Assembly: GCA_026415155.1 (NCBI GenBank)
Contig: JAOAHQ010000006.1
Coordinates: 1 to 48,977, forward strand
Length of the DNA: 48,977 nt
Reading direction: 5' to 3'
DNA from: Rhodocyclaceae bacterium
GTDB lineage: Bacteria > Pseudomonadota > Gammaproteobacteria > Burkholderiales > Rhodocyclaceae
This document shows positions 19,588 through 26,532 of this stretch, one piece after another; within the stretch, counting starts at the first letter, position 1, and every line of letters begins with the position of its first letter. The notes beneath the pieces are model-generated. The model did not search any database. It had not been told where the DNA came from and worked only from the letters and a program-made list of their open reading frames with translations. A program made the position numbers and the translations under genes.

Positions 19588-20739
19588 TCAGCGCGCCGGC
19601 TTGGGCCGCCGGCCAATCGTCACGGAAAGTTCGATGCGCTTGCCTTCGCGGGAAAGGCCAAAGCGCGCCTGCACGCCTGGTGTGAGCGCGGCGATCAGTT
19701 CGAGCATCTTCTGTGCATCCTTGACCGACTGGCCGTCGATGGAAAGCAGCACATCGCCAGGGCGGATGCCGGCGCGGTCGGCGGGGCTGCCGCGCATCAC
19801 GCCGGCGATCAGCGCACCTTGCTCCGAGGAAAGGCCAAAGGATTCCGCGAGTTCCGGCGTCAAGTCCTGCACCTCGACGCCGATCCAGCCGCGCGTCACC
19901 GTGCCGGTCTTGATGATCTCTTCCATGACGCTTTTGGCGAGCGAGACGGGGATCGCGAAGCCGATGCCCATGTAGCCGCCGCTTTGCGAGTAGATCGCCG
20001 TGTTGATGCCGACGAGCCGGCCTTGGCTGTCGACGAGCGCGCCGCCCGAGTTGCCGGGATTGATTGCGGCGTCGGTCTGGATGAAGTTTTCGAAGGTGTT
20101 GATGCCCAGGTGCGAGCGGCCGAGCGCCGAGACGATGCCCGAGGTCACGGTCTGGCCGACGCCGAACGGATTGCCGATTGCGAGCACGACATCGCCGACC
20201 TTGAGCGAATCGGCTTCGGCAAAGGTGATCGGCACGAGCCGGCTCGCCTCGGCAAGCTTCAGTACGGCAAGATCCGTTTCGGGATCGGCCCCGACGACGC
20301 GCGCCTTGGTCTTGCGGCCGTCTTGCAGGGCGACCTCGATCGACTCGGCCGATTCGATGACGTGATTGTTGGTGAGCACGAGACCGTCGGCGGAGACGAT
20401 CACGCCGCTGCCCAGGCCGGACTGGCGCTGCATGTCCGGCCCGAAGCGGTCGCCGAAGAAGTGGCGGAACAGCGGGTCGTTGATGAAGGGATGGCGGCGC
20501 ACCTCCTGCGTCGTGTAGATATGCACGACGGCCGGCAGCGCGGCCTGCGCCGCATCGGCGAAGCTCGCCACCTTGCGCGCCTCGCGCACCGGGGCGGCCT
20601 CCTGGACGGTGACGACGGTCGTTTTGCCGCTATGGGGGAAGCGACTGGCGAGCCACTCGGGTTTGAGCGTCTGCAAGGTGAAGAGCACCGCCACCGTCAC
20701 CGTGACGGCCTGGGCGAAAATGAGCCACAATCGCTGCAT
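19588..20739 (-). CDS. DegQ/DegS-type periplasmic serine protease
   Basis: HtrA-family protease that degrades or senses misfolded periplasmic proteins. The 383-residue protein has one N-terminal hydrophobic segment (LWLIFAQAVTVTVAVLFTLQ), more like a membrane anchor than a cleaved signal. A trypsin-like domain follows, with His126 in LTNNHVIE, Asp in ETDLAVLKL and Ser in INPGNSGGALVD. A single PDZ domain (GWIGVEVQDLTPELAESFGL to the end) completes it. One PDZ plus an anchor resembles DegS/AlgW, the trigger of the RpoE response, but DegQ-like members of this size also exist. Divergent from the Nif3-like gene; no obvious Shine-Dalgarno. Confidence 0.9.
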   Translation of the reverse strand: MQRLWLIFAQAVTVTVAVLFTLQTLKPEWLASRFPHSGKTTVVTVQEAAPVREARKVASFADAAQAALPAVVHIYTTQEVRRHPFINDPLFRHFFGDRFGPDMQRQSGLGSGVIVSADGLVLTNNHVIESAESIEVALQDGRKTKARVVGADPETDLAVLKLAEASRLVPITFAEADSLKVGDVVLAIGNPFGVGQTVTSGIVSALGRSHLGINTFENFIQTDAAINPGNSGGALVDSQGRLVGINTAIYSQSGGYMGIGFAIPVSLAKSVMEEIIKTGTVTRGWIGVEVQDLTPELAESFGLSSEQGALIAGVMRGSPADRAGIRPGDVLLSIDGQSVKDAQKMLELIAALTPGVQARFGLSREGKRIELSVTIGRRPKPAR

Positions 20740-20760
20740 GAAAGGAAAGCTGGGAGATGG

Positions 20761-21510
20761 ATGATGCGGCGTGAGGAGCTGCTCGCTTATCTAGAGGGCC
20801 TGCTGGAGCCGGCGCGCTATCGCGATTATTGCCCAAATGGCCTGCAAGTGGAAGGACGCGCCGAGCTGCGGCGCATCGTCTGCGGGGTTACGGCAAGCCT
20901 TGCCTTGATCGAGGCCGCAATCGCCCGCGAGGCCGATGCCATCCTCGTCCATCATGGCTGGTTCTGGAAGAACGAGGATGGCCGCGTCATCGGTTATCGC
21001 AAGCGTCGCTTGCAGGCGCTTCTTGCGCACGAGATCAACCTGATCGCTTACCATCTGCCGCTCGATGCCCATGCGGAATTCGGTAACAATGCGCAGCTTG
21101 CGAAGCGCCTTGGCTGGACGGTGACGGGGCGCTTTGCCGAACAGGAGATCGGCTTTCTCGGCACACCATCATCGCCGTTGCCGGCGCGCGAGATCGCGGC
21201 GCAGGTCGGCGCCGTGCTGGGCAGAGCGCCGCTCCTCGTCGGCGACGAGGAGCGCCTGGTGAGCAAGATCGCCTGGTGCTCGGGCGGCGCGCAAGGCTAT
21301 TTCGAAGCGGCGATCGCGGCAGGCGCCGAGCTCTTCATGAGCGGCGAGATTTCGGAGCCGACGGTGCATCTCTCACGCGAATCCGGCGTGCCCTATCTTG
21401 CCGCGGGACACCATGCCACCGAGCGCTTTGGCGTCATGGCGCTTGGCGAGCATCTGGCCGCGCACTGCGGCCTCGAATGCGAGTTCGTCGAGATCGATAA
21501 TCCAGCCTAG
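20761..21510 (+). CDS. Nif3-like dinuclear metal centre protein (YbgI family)
   Basis: Member of the widespread Nif3/YbgI family, toroidal hexamers with a two-metal site; proposed roles include GTP cyclohydrolase-like chemistry but the function is not settled. About 249 residues. Metal-ligand motifs visible are ILVHHGWFWKNE near residue 62, AYHLPLDAH near 100 and AGHHATERFG near 217. DYCPNGLQVEG near residue 22 is typical. Two adjacent ATGs (20761, 20764) are possible; GGGAG at 20751-20755 suits the second slightly better. The TAG stop lies inside a CTAG that is also the stop of the convergent FimV-like gene. Confidence 0.88.
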   Translation: MMRREELLAYLEGLLEPARYRDYCPNGLQVEGRAELRRIVCGVTASLALIEAAIAREADAILVHHGWFWKNEDGRVIGYRKRRLQALLAHEINLIAYHLPLDAHAEFGNNAQLAKRLGWTVTGRFAEQEIGFLGTPSSPLPAREIAAQVGAVLGRAPLLVGDEERLVSKIAWCSGGAQGYFEAAIAAGAELFMSGEISEPTVHLSRESGVPYLAAGHHATERFGVMALGEHLAAHCGLECEFVEIDNPA

Positions 21511-22616
21511 CCGGGGATGTCGCCGCTCTTGATCATGGCGGAGAGCAGCAAGAGCTCTTCGGCCGCCGATTGCGGAAAGCCCGTGCGCGTGCCGCCGCGG
21601 TTGTCGCCGAGCAGATTCTGCAGATAGGCGAGGCAGCCGGGCTTGCCCCACAGTTCCGTGAGGCGGGCGGCGATGTGCGGGTAGTCGGCGATGCTGCGCT
21701 GGGCCTCGGGGCGCGGTTCCCAGTCCTCGGGCTGCACGTTGAAATGCTGGCGCAGTTCCTCGGCGCAGCGCTGGAACTCCTCCTGCTGGCCGTTCTTGCG
21801 GTAAATCTCCAAGAGCTTGAGCCAGTGACGCAAGGCCTGTTTCGGCTCCTTGCGGATCTGCTCGATCAGCGTCTGCGCCGCGCCATGACCGAGCCCCATC
21901 GAGAGCATGATTTCGGCAAGCTCCAAGGCCTGCTCGGCGGCTTCGTCAGAGTCTTCAGGGGCGGGTGAGGGCGGTTGAGGCTGAGGCGCAGCGCTTGGGG
22001 CGGGCTGAGCAGGTGTCGCCGCCGTGGGACGCGCGGGAGAAGGAGCCGCTGTCTCCTGCAGCGTGGTTTGGGGGGGTGGCGATGTGGCCGCGGCGCGAGC
22101 TGCGGGCGGCGCAGACTGCTTGAAACTCGGCGCTGGCAAGACGGCCTGCGCTGGCGGCGTCGCGGCGGTGGCCGCGCCGCTCGCGACCCGTCGGCGCAGC
22201 GCCATCAACAGGAGCAGCAACAGAAGGCCCGCCGCTGCGAGAAGAGCGCCCCACTGGTCGAAAAATCCCCATACCCCGCTCGGGCGGGCCGGGGGCGGGG
22301 CGATGACGATCGGCGCGGCAGGCGGTGCTGTCGGTGCCGTCTGACGCGTCGACGCCGCAACATCGGGCAAGCGCTCGATGAGGCGGAAAATGTCGCGTAC
22401 GAGGTTTTCGATGCGCGATAAGCGCAGCAGAATGTCATCGAGCAGGCGATCCTGCTCCTGGAACCATTGCCGCAAGGTCTCGTCGCTCTCAAACGGCCTG
22501 TCGTGGCTGATGCTCACCTTGGCCGCGTGAGATGTCTCGGCGAGGACGGCGAAGGAGCCTGTGGCGAGCACACAGGCCAAAAGGAGGCTTCTGACGAGGC
22601 GGATGCAGTAATCCAA
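21507..22616 (-). CDS. FimV-like membrane protein with TPR-type C-terminus
   Basis: A 369-residue envelope protein. It has a signal-peptide-like N-terminus (VRSLLLACVLATGSFAVLA), a short coiled coil (LLDDILLRLSRIENLVRDIFRLIE), a Pro/Ala linker and one transmembrane helix (GALLAAAGLLLLLLLMALRRR). A long Pro/Ala/Gln linker and a C-terminal helical domain follow (ALELAEIMLSMGLGHGAAQTLIEQI onward). The membrane helix, acidic/proline linker and C-terminal TPR order recall FimV/TspA, which organise the pole for type IV pili, but no LysM domain is seen, so the match is partial. The linker contains AVLPAPSF from a repeat copy. The start (TTG at 22616) is uncertain, with no good ribosome site. Confidence 0.65.
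   Translation of the reverse strand: MDYCIRLVRSLLLACVLATGSFAVLAETSHAAKVSISHDRPFESDETLRQWFQEQDRLLDDILLRLSRIENLVRDIFRLIERLPDVAASTRQTAPTAPPAAPIVIAPPPARPSGVWGFFDQWGALLAAAGLLLLLLLMALRRRVASGAATAATPPAQAVLPAPSFKQSAPPAARAAATSPPPQTTLQETAAPSPARPTAATPAQPAPSAAPQPQPPSPAPEDSDEAAEQALELAEIMLSMGLGHGAAQTLIEQIRKEPKQALRHWLKLLEIYRKNGQQEEFQRCAEELRQHFNVQPEDWEPRPEAQRSIADYPHIAARLTELWGKPGCLAYLQNLLGDNRGGTRTGFPQSAAEELLLLSAMIKSGDIPG
22121..22146 (+). repeat. Dispersed repeat copy in the FimV-like linker
   Basis: Matches the core over TCGGCGCTGGCAAGACGGCC, preceded by TGAAAC. The gene is on the minus strand and reads it as AVLPAPSF inside a low-complexity Pro/Ala linker, where an insertion would do little harm. Confidence 0.7.
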
Positions 22617-22709
22617 GGCGTTGCGCAGCGGAGGAGAGAAAACCCGATGCCACGCATTGTGCCGGGCGATGGCGCTAGCGAAGCCGCGAATACGGGGGGA
22701 TTGGGCGCC

Positions 22710-23474
22710 TTAACCCGCTTGCATGAGGCGTCCGGCGACGAGCGCAATCGGCCAGACGATTTCGCGTCGCCTCGCCGGCTCGCCCCACACAGGTCGTAAG
22801 CGTTCGAGCAGTTCGAGCGTCGGATCGCGGCCCGTCTCTTTGAGGCAGCGCTGGACGGCCGACCAGGTGCCGATGTAATTCACCAAGTCCGCGAGCGTCC
22901 AATGGACGCGGATTTCGAAGCTCGGCGCGGGCAGGACGGCGAAGGGGAAGGGCATGCCGGCATAGCCCGCTTCGACCCAGCGCCGCTCGGGCGGCCACCA
23001 GGGCGAGAGCGTCTCGGCGTAGAAGCGCGCGATCGTGGCATCGATCGCCGGCTCGCCGCGCAAGAGCTGATAGGTCCAGGCGGCGATGAGCCCGCCTGGC
23101 TTCAGGACGCGGCGCACCTCGGCATAGAAGGCGTCGAAGTCGAACCAGTGGATCGCTTGCGCAACGGTGACGAGATCGCAGCTCGCGTCCGGCAAGCCGC
23201 TCTCATGGCATGGCGCGGCACGGTAATGGATGCGCGGATGCGGCCGCGCCGCGCTGATTTGCGCCACCGAGAGATCGGTGGCGAGGACCTGCTTGAAATG
23301 CGCCGCGAGCGGCACAGAGGCTTGACCGTTACCGCAGCCGACGTCCCAGGCGAGCTCGTGACTGGGCACAAGGCTAGCCAGCCAGGAGAACAGGGCTTCC
23401 GGATAACTTGGGCGGTATTTCGCGTATGCGGAGGCCTGGCGCGAGAAGTGGTCGGCGGCCATCGGCGGCTTCAA
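22710..23474 (-). CDS. Class I SAM-dependent methyltransferase
   Basis: A 254-residue methyltransferase of the Methyltransf_11 group. The SAM motif I is WDVGCGNGQASVPLA near residues 43-57, motif II ATDLSVAQISAA, and the post-motif region CDLVTVAQAIHWFDFDAFYAEVRRVLKPGGLIAAW. The C-terminal half has WTLADLVNYIGTWSAVQR, as in the trans-aconitate methyltransferase-like family of unknown substrate. It is the last gene of the minus-strand run after paaK1 and the small membrane protein and overlaps the latter by four bases. The substrate is unknown. AVLPAPSF near residue 180 looks like the dispersed repeat but relatives also have a Pro-x-Pro there. Confidence 0.85.
   Translation of the reverse strand: MKPPMAADHFSRQASAYAKYRPSYPEALFSWLASLVPSHELAWDVGCGNGQASVPLAAHFKQVLATDLSVAQISAARPHPRIHYRAAPCHESGLPDASCDLVTVAQAIHWFDFDAFYAEVRRVLKPGGLIAAWTYQLLRGEPAIDATIARFYAETLSPWWPPERRWVEAGYAGMPFPFAVLPAPSFEIRVHWTLADLVNYIGTWSAVQRCLKETGRDPTLELLERLRPVWGEPARRREIVWPIALVAGRLMQAG
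22917..22940 (+). repeat. Possible dispersed repeat copy in the methyltransferase gene
   Basis: Matches the core with two changes (GCTCGGCGCGGGCAGGACGG region). The gene, on the minus strand, reads it as AVLPAPSFE. Related methyltransferases have a similar FPF-x-x-x-P-x-P-x-F segment, so this may be native sequence. Confidence 0.35.
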
Positions 23475-23695
23475 GCGCCTTCGCGTTCGGCAAGCCGCCG
23501 CAGCACGAGCGGGAAGGCGCCGGTCAGATAACAGGCGATCGCCGAGACGACGAGGCCGATGCCGGCCATGGGATCGGCAAGGAGCGGATGGACGTCATCG
23601 AAGAGTCCGGCGAACGAGGCTAGCCCCGCCACAAGGCAGAGCGTGCCGGCCAAGCTGAAGAAAACGAAGGTCCAGGGCCAGTGATGCGGTTTCAT
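23471..23695 (-). CDS. Small two-helix membrane protein, unknown function
   Basis: A 74-residue protein with two strongly hydrophobic segments (PWTFVFFSLAGTLCLVAGLASFAGLF and GIGLVVSAIACYLTGAFPLVL) and a basic C-terminus, so probably an inner-membrane protein. I do not recognise the family. It is most likely real because its ATG overlaps the paaK1 stop (ATGA) and its stop overlaps the methyltransferase start, making a coupled three-gene unit. Confidence 0.6.
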   Translation of the reverse strand: MKPHHWPWTFVFFSLAGTLCLVAGLASFAGLFDDVHPLLADPMAGIGLVVSAIACYLTGAFPLVLRRLAEREGA

Positions 23696-24984
23696 GACTT
23701 CCTCAGATCGACGATGCGCTTCGCTTTCCCCTCCGAGCGCGCGATGCTGCCGACATCCTGCACCTCGATCTTCGTCGTGATGCCGATCAGCGACTTGATG
23801 TGATGCTTAAGCTCCCAGGCGGCGGCCTGGCGCACTTCTTCGGGGGCGGCGGCGAATTCGGGCTTCAATTCCACCTTGACCGTCAGCTCGTCGAGGTGGC
23901 CGCGCCGCGAGACTTCGAGCTGATAGTGGGGCGAAAGCCGCGGCGTCTTGAGGATTAGCTCCTCGATCTGGGAGGGGAAGACATTGACGCCGCGGATGAT
24001 CAGCATGTCGTCGGAGCGGCCGGTGATCTTGCCGATGCGGCGGAAGCTTCTCGCCGTCGGCGGCAAGAGGCGCGTCAGATCGCGCGTGCGGTAGCGCACC
24101 ATCGGCAGCGCTTCCTTGGTGAGCGATGTGAATACGAGCTCGCCGGGCTCGCCCTCGGGCAGCACCCGGCCGGTCTCCGGGTCGATGACCTCGGGATAGA
24201 AGTGGTCTTCCCAGATCGTCGGCCCGTCGCGCGATTCGATGCATTCGACGGCCACGCCCGGGCCAATGAGCTCGGAGAGGCCATAGAGGTCCATGGCAAT
24301 GATGCCCAAGCGCGCTTCGAGCTCTTGACGCATCTCTTCGCCCCAGGGCTCGGCGCCGAAGAGGCCGCGCTGCAGGGTGCATTCTCGGGGATCCAGCCCC
24401 TGGCGCTCGAATTCGTCGACGATATTGAGCACATAGGAGGGCGTGCCGACGATCATCGTCGCGCCAAAGTCGCGGATCAATTGCACCTGGCGCTCGGTTT
24501 GCCCACCGGAGATCGGCACCACGGTGCAGCCCAAGCGCTCGGCGCCGTAATGGACGCCCAAGCCCCCCGTGAAGAGGCCATAGCCGTGCGTGATGTGGAT
24601 GATGTCGCGCTTCGTGCCGCCGGCGGCGGCGATCGAGCGGGCCATGAGCTCGGCCCAGGGGTCGATGTCGCGCTGCGTATAGGCGACGACGGTCGGTTTC
24701 CCCGTGGTGCCCGAGGAGGCATGCAGGCGCACGATATCCTCGAGCGGCTCGGCGAACATGCCGAAAGGATAGGTTTGGCGCAGGTCTTCTTTCGTCGTGA
24801 AGGGGAACTTGGCGAGATCCTCGAGCGATTTCAAATCGTCCGGATGCACGCCGGCTGCATCGAACTTGGCTCGGTAGTGCGGCACGCGCTCATAGGCGCG
24901 CTTAAGCGTCGTCTTCAAGCGCGCTAGCTGCAATGCGCTGATCTCGTCGCGACTGGCGCGGGTGATGTCGGGAGGGCTCATCAT
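23692..24984 (-). CDS. paaK: Phenylacetate-CoA ligase, copy 1
   Basis: AMP-forming ligase that activates phenylacetate to phenylacetyl-CoA, the entry step of aerobic and anaerobic phenylacetate breakdown. The 430-residue protein has the adenylate-forming motif LHASSGTTGKPTVVAYT near residue 90, TPSYVLNIVDEF, AMDLYGLSELIGPGVA, RYRTRDL and GRSDDMLIIRGVNVFPSQIE. It ends with the small C-terminal domain typical of PaaK (DVGSIARSEGKAKRI). Its start overlaps the stop of an upstream PIN toxin gene (TGATG), so it may be expressed from the toxin-antitoxin promoter. It shares a near-identical DNA tract with copy 2. Confidence 0.94.
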   Translation of the reverse strand: MMSPPDITRASRDEISALQLARLKTTLKRAYERVPHYRAKFDAAGVHPDDLKSLEDLAKFPFTTKEDLRQTYPFGMFAEPLEDIVRLHASSGTTGKPTVVAYTQRDIDPWAELMARSIAAAGGTKRDIIHITHGYGLFTGGLGVHYGAERLGCTVVPISGGQTERQVQLIRDFGATMIVGTPSYVLNIVDEFERQGLDPRECTLQRGLFGAEPWGEEMRQELEARLGIIAMDLYGLSELIGPGVAVECIESRDGPTIWEDHFYPEVIDPETGRVLPEGEPGELVFTSLTKEALPMVRYRTRDLTRLLPPTARSFRRIGKITGRSDDMLIIRGVNVFPSQIEELILKTPRLSPHYQLEVSRRGHLDELTVKVELKPEFAAAPEEVRQAAAWELKHHIKSLIGITTKIEVQDVGSIARSEGKAKRIVDLRKS

Positions 24985-25388
24985 CAGCTCTTATAGGGCA
25001 GCCGCCATTGCGGTAGCGGCAGGGGCTCGAATTCTGGGTCCTTATGCACGAGCGTGGCCGCCTTGAGTTCGGCTGCCGCCGCGATCCAGGCATCGGCCAG
25101 AGAAAGCGTTTGAGTGGCCTTGAAGCGCGCCGCAGCGGCTAGGAGTTCAGGCGTTTCGTGCAGCCACTCGATGGGCAGGGCCAGGCATTGCGCATGCGCA
25201 AGCCGACCGGCGGCTTCACCCTCGTCCTTCCAGACGCGGTAGAACACTTCCATCAGGGTGATGAAACAGCCAAAGCAGCGCGCCTGGCCGGCGCGGGCTT
25301 GACCGAGTAAATCTGCGACTTCATCCGCGCCGGCTTCGTCGTCGCGCAAGGCGAGCAGGGCGGAGGTGTCGAGCAGCCAGCGCTTCAT
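24984..25388 (-). CDS. PIN-domain toxin (VapC-like), module 1
   Basis: PIN-domain ribonuclease of 134 residues; VapC toxins cut specific RNAs and are blocked by their antitoxin. Acidic active-site residues are visible: Asp7 in LLDTSALLAL, Glu in LMEVFYRVW near residue 47, Asp in SLADAWIAAAA near 98 and a late acidic cluster. It overlaps the AbrB-type antitoxin by four bases and its stop overlaps paaK1. Confidence 0.88.
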   Translation of the reverse strand: MKRWLLDTSALLALRDDEAGADEVADLLGQARAGQARCFGCFITLMEVFYRVWKDEGEAAGRLAHAQCLALPIEWLHETPELLAAAARFKATQTLSLADAWIAAAAELKAATLVHKDPEFEPLPLPQWRLPYKS

Positions 25389-25609
25389 TCCGTGCCACGA
25401 TCGGCACGGCGCTCGGCGAGCAGGCGAGCCGTCGATCCACCCTTGCCGCGGCCGCGAAAGGCGGCGATCGGATCGGCGCGTACGGGGCTCACGCGCAGGG
25501 AATCACCCTCGATGACCCATTCCAAGCAGTCGGCCGGCGAGAGCTTGAAGTGTTTGCGGATCGCTGCCGGGACGACCGTTTGTCCACGTTGTGTCAGGGT
25601 GCTGCGCAT
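25385..25609 (-). CDS. AbrB/SpoVT-type antitoxin, module 1
   Basis: A 74-residue antitoxin with an N-terminal swapped-hairpin DNA-binding domain (TLTQRGQTVVPAAIRKHFKLSPADCLEWVIEGDSLRV). It has an Arg-rich C-terminus (ARLLAERRADRGTE) that should wrap the PIN toxin. I place the start at the ATG at 25609, preceded by GGAGAG; the open frame goes further upstream but through intergenic repeat sequence. A 9-base inverted repeat just upstream is the likely operator. Confidence 0.88.
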   Translation of the reverse strand: MRSTLTQRGQTVVPAAIRKHFKLSPADCLEWVIEGDSLRVSPVRADPIAAFRGRGKGGSTARLLAERRADRGTE

Positions 25610-25623
25610 GGCGGCTCTCCTTT

Positions 25624-25652
25624 GAATTACATGATGGCAACTAATGTAATTC
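25624..25652. promoter_or_regulatory. Inverted-repeat operator of toxin-antitoxin module 1
   Basis: GAATTACAT (25624-25632) and ATGTAATTC (25644-25652) form a perfect 9-base inverted repeat with an 11-base spacer. The half-sites are 20 bases centre to centre, two helical turns. It is AT-rich in a GC-rich context and ends 15 bases upstream of the antitoxin start, as expected for autoregulation. Confidence 0.75.
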
Positions 25653-25676
25653 ATGCCGGGGCAAAGGGCAAGCCTT

Positions 25677-25717
25677 GTCATCTTGCCCGCACCGACCTTC
25701 ATTTCGGCCGCGTGTCG
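25677..25717 (-). repeat. Dispersed repeat copy, long form
   Basis: A diverged copy of the core between the two toxin-antitoxin modules. Together with the flanking TTCATTTCGGCCGCGTGTCG it matches 33 of 41 bases of the copy at the 3' end of paaK2. The last 20 bases are identical in both. Confidence 0.6.
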
Positions 25718-25754
25718 TCCGTGGCGCAGGCGAGGCGTCAGGATTTTGTCCACG

Positions 25755-26174
25755 TCAGCCCATCCAGACACCCATGCCGCTCTCGTGTGCAGCCTGCTGC
25801 AAGGCTTTGTCCCGTGTGGCGAGCGGCAGGCCCGTGGCCAGCGCCGCATCCAGATACAAGGCGTCGTAGCTGGTCAGCGTGTGCCGGTTGGCCAAGGCAT
25901 GCAATTCGAAGACCGACGAGAGGGAGTCATGCAGACGGATCGGCAAGTGCAGCAAGAGACGCAGTGCCTCTACGGCCTTGCCCGAGGTGAGTCGTCCGCG
26001 ACGTTCCAGCGCCAGCAGCACGTTGAGGATTTCGATGCCCCACCAGCGCGGCGCCACGGCGAACGAAAGCGTCAGCGCCTGCAAGGCCGCCTCGGTGTAA
26101 TCGTCAGCCTGCTCGTCGAACAGCCAGCCGATCGCGACCGAGCAATCGACGACGAAAACGCCTGCTGCGATCAT
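25755..26174 (-). CDS. PIN-domain toxin (VapC-like), module 2
   Basis: A 139-residue PIN-domain ribonuclease toxin. Active-site acids: Asp in FVVDCSVAIGW near residue 10, Glu in WGIEILNVLLA near 48, Asp in TSYDALYLDAALATG near 104, and the later LATRDKAL. It overlaps its Phd-type antitoxin by four bases (ATGA). It is not closely similar to the PIN protein of module 1, so the modules were probably acquired separately. Confidence 0.88.
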   Translation of the reverse strand: MIAAGVFVVDCSVAIGWLFDEQADDYTEAALQALTLSFAVAPRWWGIEILNVLLALERRGRLTSGKAVEALRLLLHLPIRLHDSLSSVFELHALANRHTLTSYDALYLDAALATGLPLATRDKALQQAAHESGMGVWMG

Positions 26175-26425
26175 CCACGCCGGCCTTCGGCCACCAGTTC
26201 GGCGATATCGAACGCCCCGACGCGATTGGTGCGACGGAACTTGCGCAGCGCCTCGATCGCCTGCGCAGCACTTTCCTGCCCGATCTCTGCCGGCGGGGCG
26301 CGAAGCTCCGCGACCGGCTTGCCGCGCCGGGTCAGCACGACCACTTCGCCCGCAGCCGCGCTTTGCACCAGCTGGCCGAGGCTGGATTTGGCTTCGTTAA
26401 TTCCGATGGTGATCATCACAGACAT
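26171..26425 (-). CDS. Phd/YefM-type antitoxin, module 2
   Basis: An 84-residue antitoxin. The N-terminus ITIGINEAKSSLGQLVQSAAAGEVVVLTRRGKPVAEL is the Phd/YefM DNA-binding fold; the C-terminal half (LRKFRRTNRVGAFDIAELVAEGRRG) should bind the toxin. Two ATGs are possible: 26425 and, three codons on, 26416. The AGGGA upstream is better spaced for 26416. Overlapping palindromes sit at the start. Confidence 0.87.
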   Translation of the reverse strand: MSVMITIGINEAKSSLGQLVQSAAAGEVVVLTRRGKPVAELRAPPAEIGQESAAQAIEALRKFRRTNRVGAFDIAELVAEGRRG

Positions 26426-26426
26426 C

Positions 26427-26447
26427 CCTGTTGAACAGGTCTGTTCA
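26427..26447. promoter_or_regulatory. Overlapping palindromic operator of toxin-antitoxin module 2
   Basis: CCTGTT-G-AACAGG (26427-26439) and TGAACAG-GT-CTGTTCA (26432-26447) are two perfect palindromes sharing a half-site, giving three alternating CTGTT(G/C)A half-sites just upstream of the Phd-type antitoxin. This is the arrangement expected for cooperative autorepression. Confidence 0.7.
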
Positions 26448-26491
26448 TGCTAGCCCATCGCACCGCCCAGGGCAAGCCATCGAATGCCTTT

Positions 26492-26532
26492 GCCGTCCCG
26501 CCAGCGCCGATTTTCATTTCGGCCGCGTGTCG
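26492..26532 (-). repeat. Dispersed repeat copy at the 3' end of paaK2, long form
   Basis: On the minus strand the last codons of paaK2 run into GAAA and the core (ATCGGCGCTGGCGGGACGGC, one change). The stop codon of paaK2 (26514-26516) lies inside it. It shares the extension TTCATTTCGGCCGCGTGTCG with the copy 0.8 kb away. Confidence 0.72.

Noticed and set aside
19483-21510. A 675-codon open frame reaching back from the Nif3-like gene
   Set aside because: The first part is antisense to the DegQ-like protease; the true protein begins at 20761 or 20764.
25677-26532. GAGKT or GAGGT peptides as Walker A nucleotide-binding motifs
   Set aside because: They arise only from translating the repeat (KVGAGKTA) in short or shadow frames, without a P-loop fold around them.
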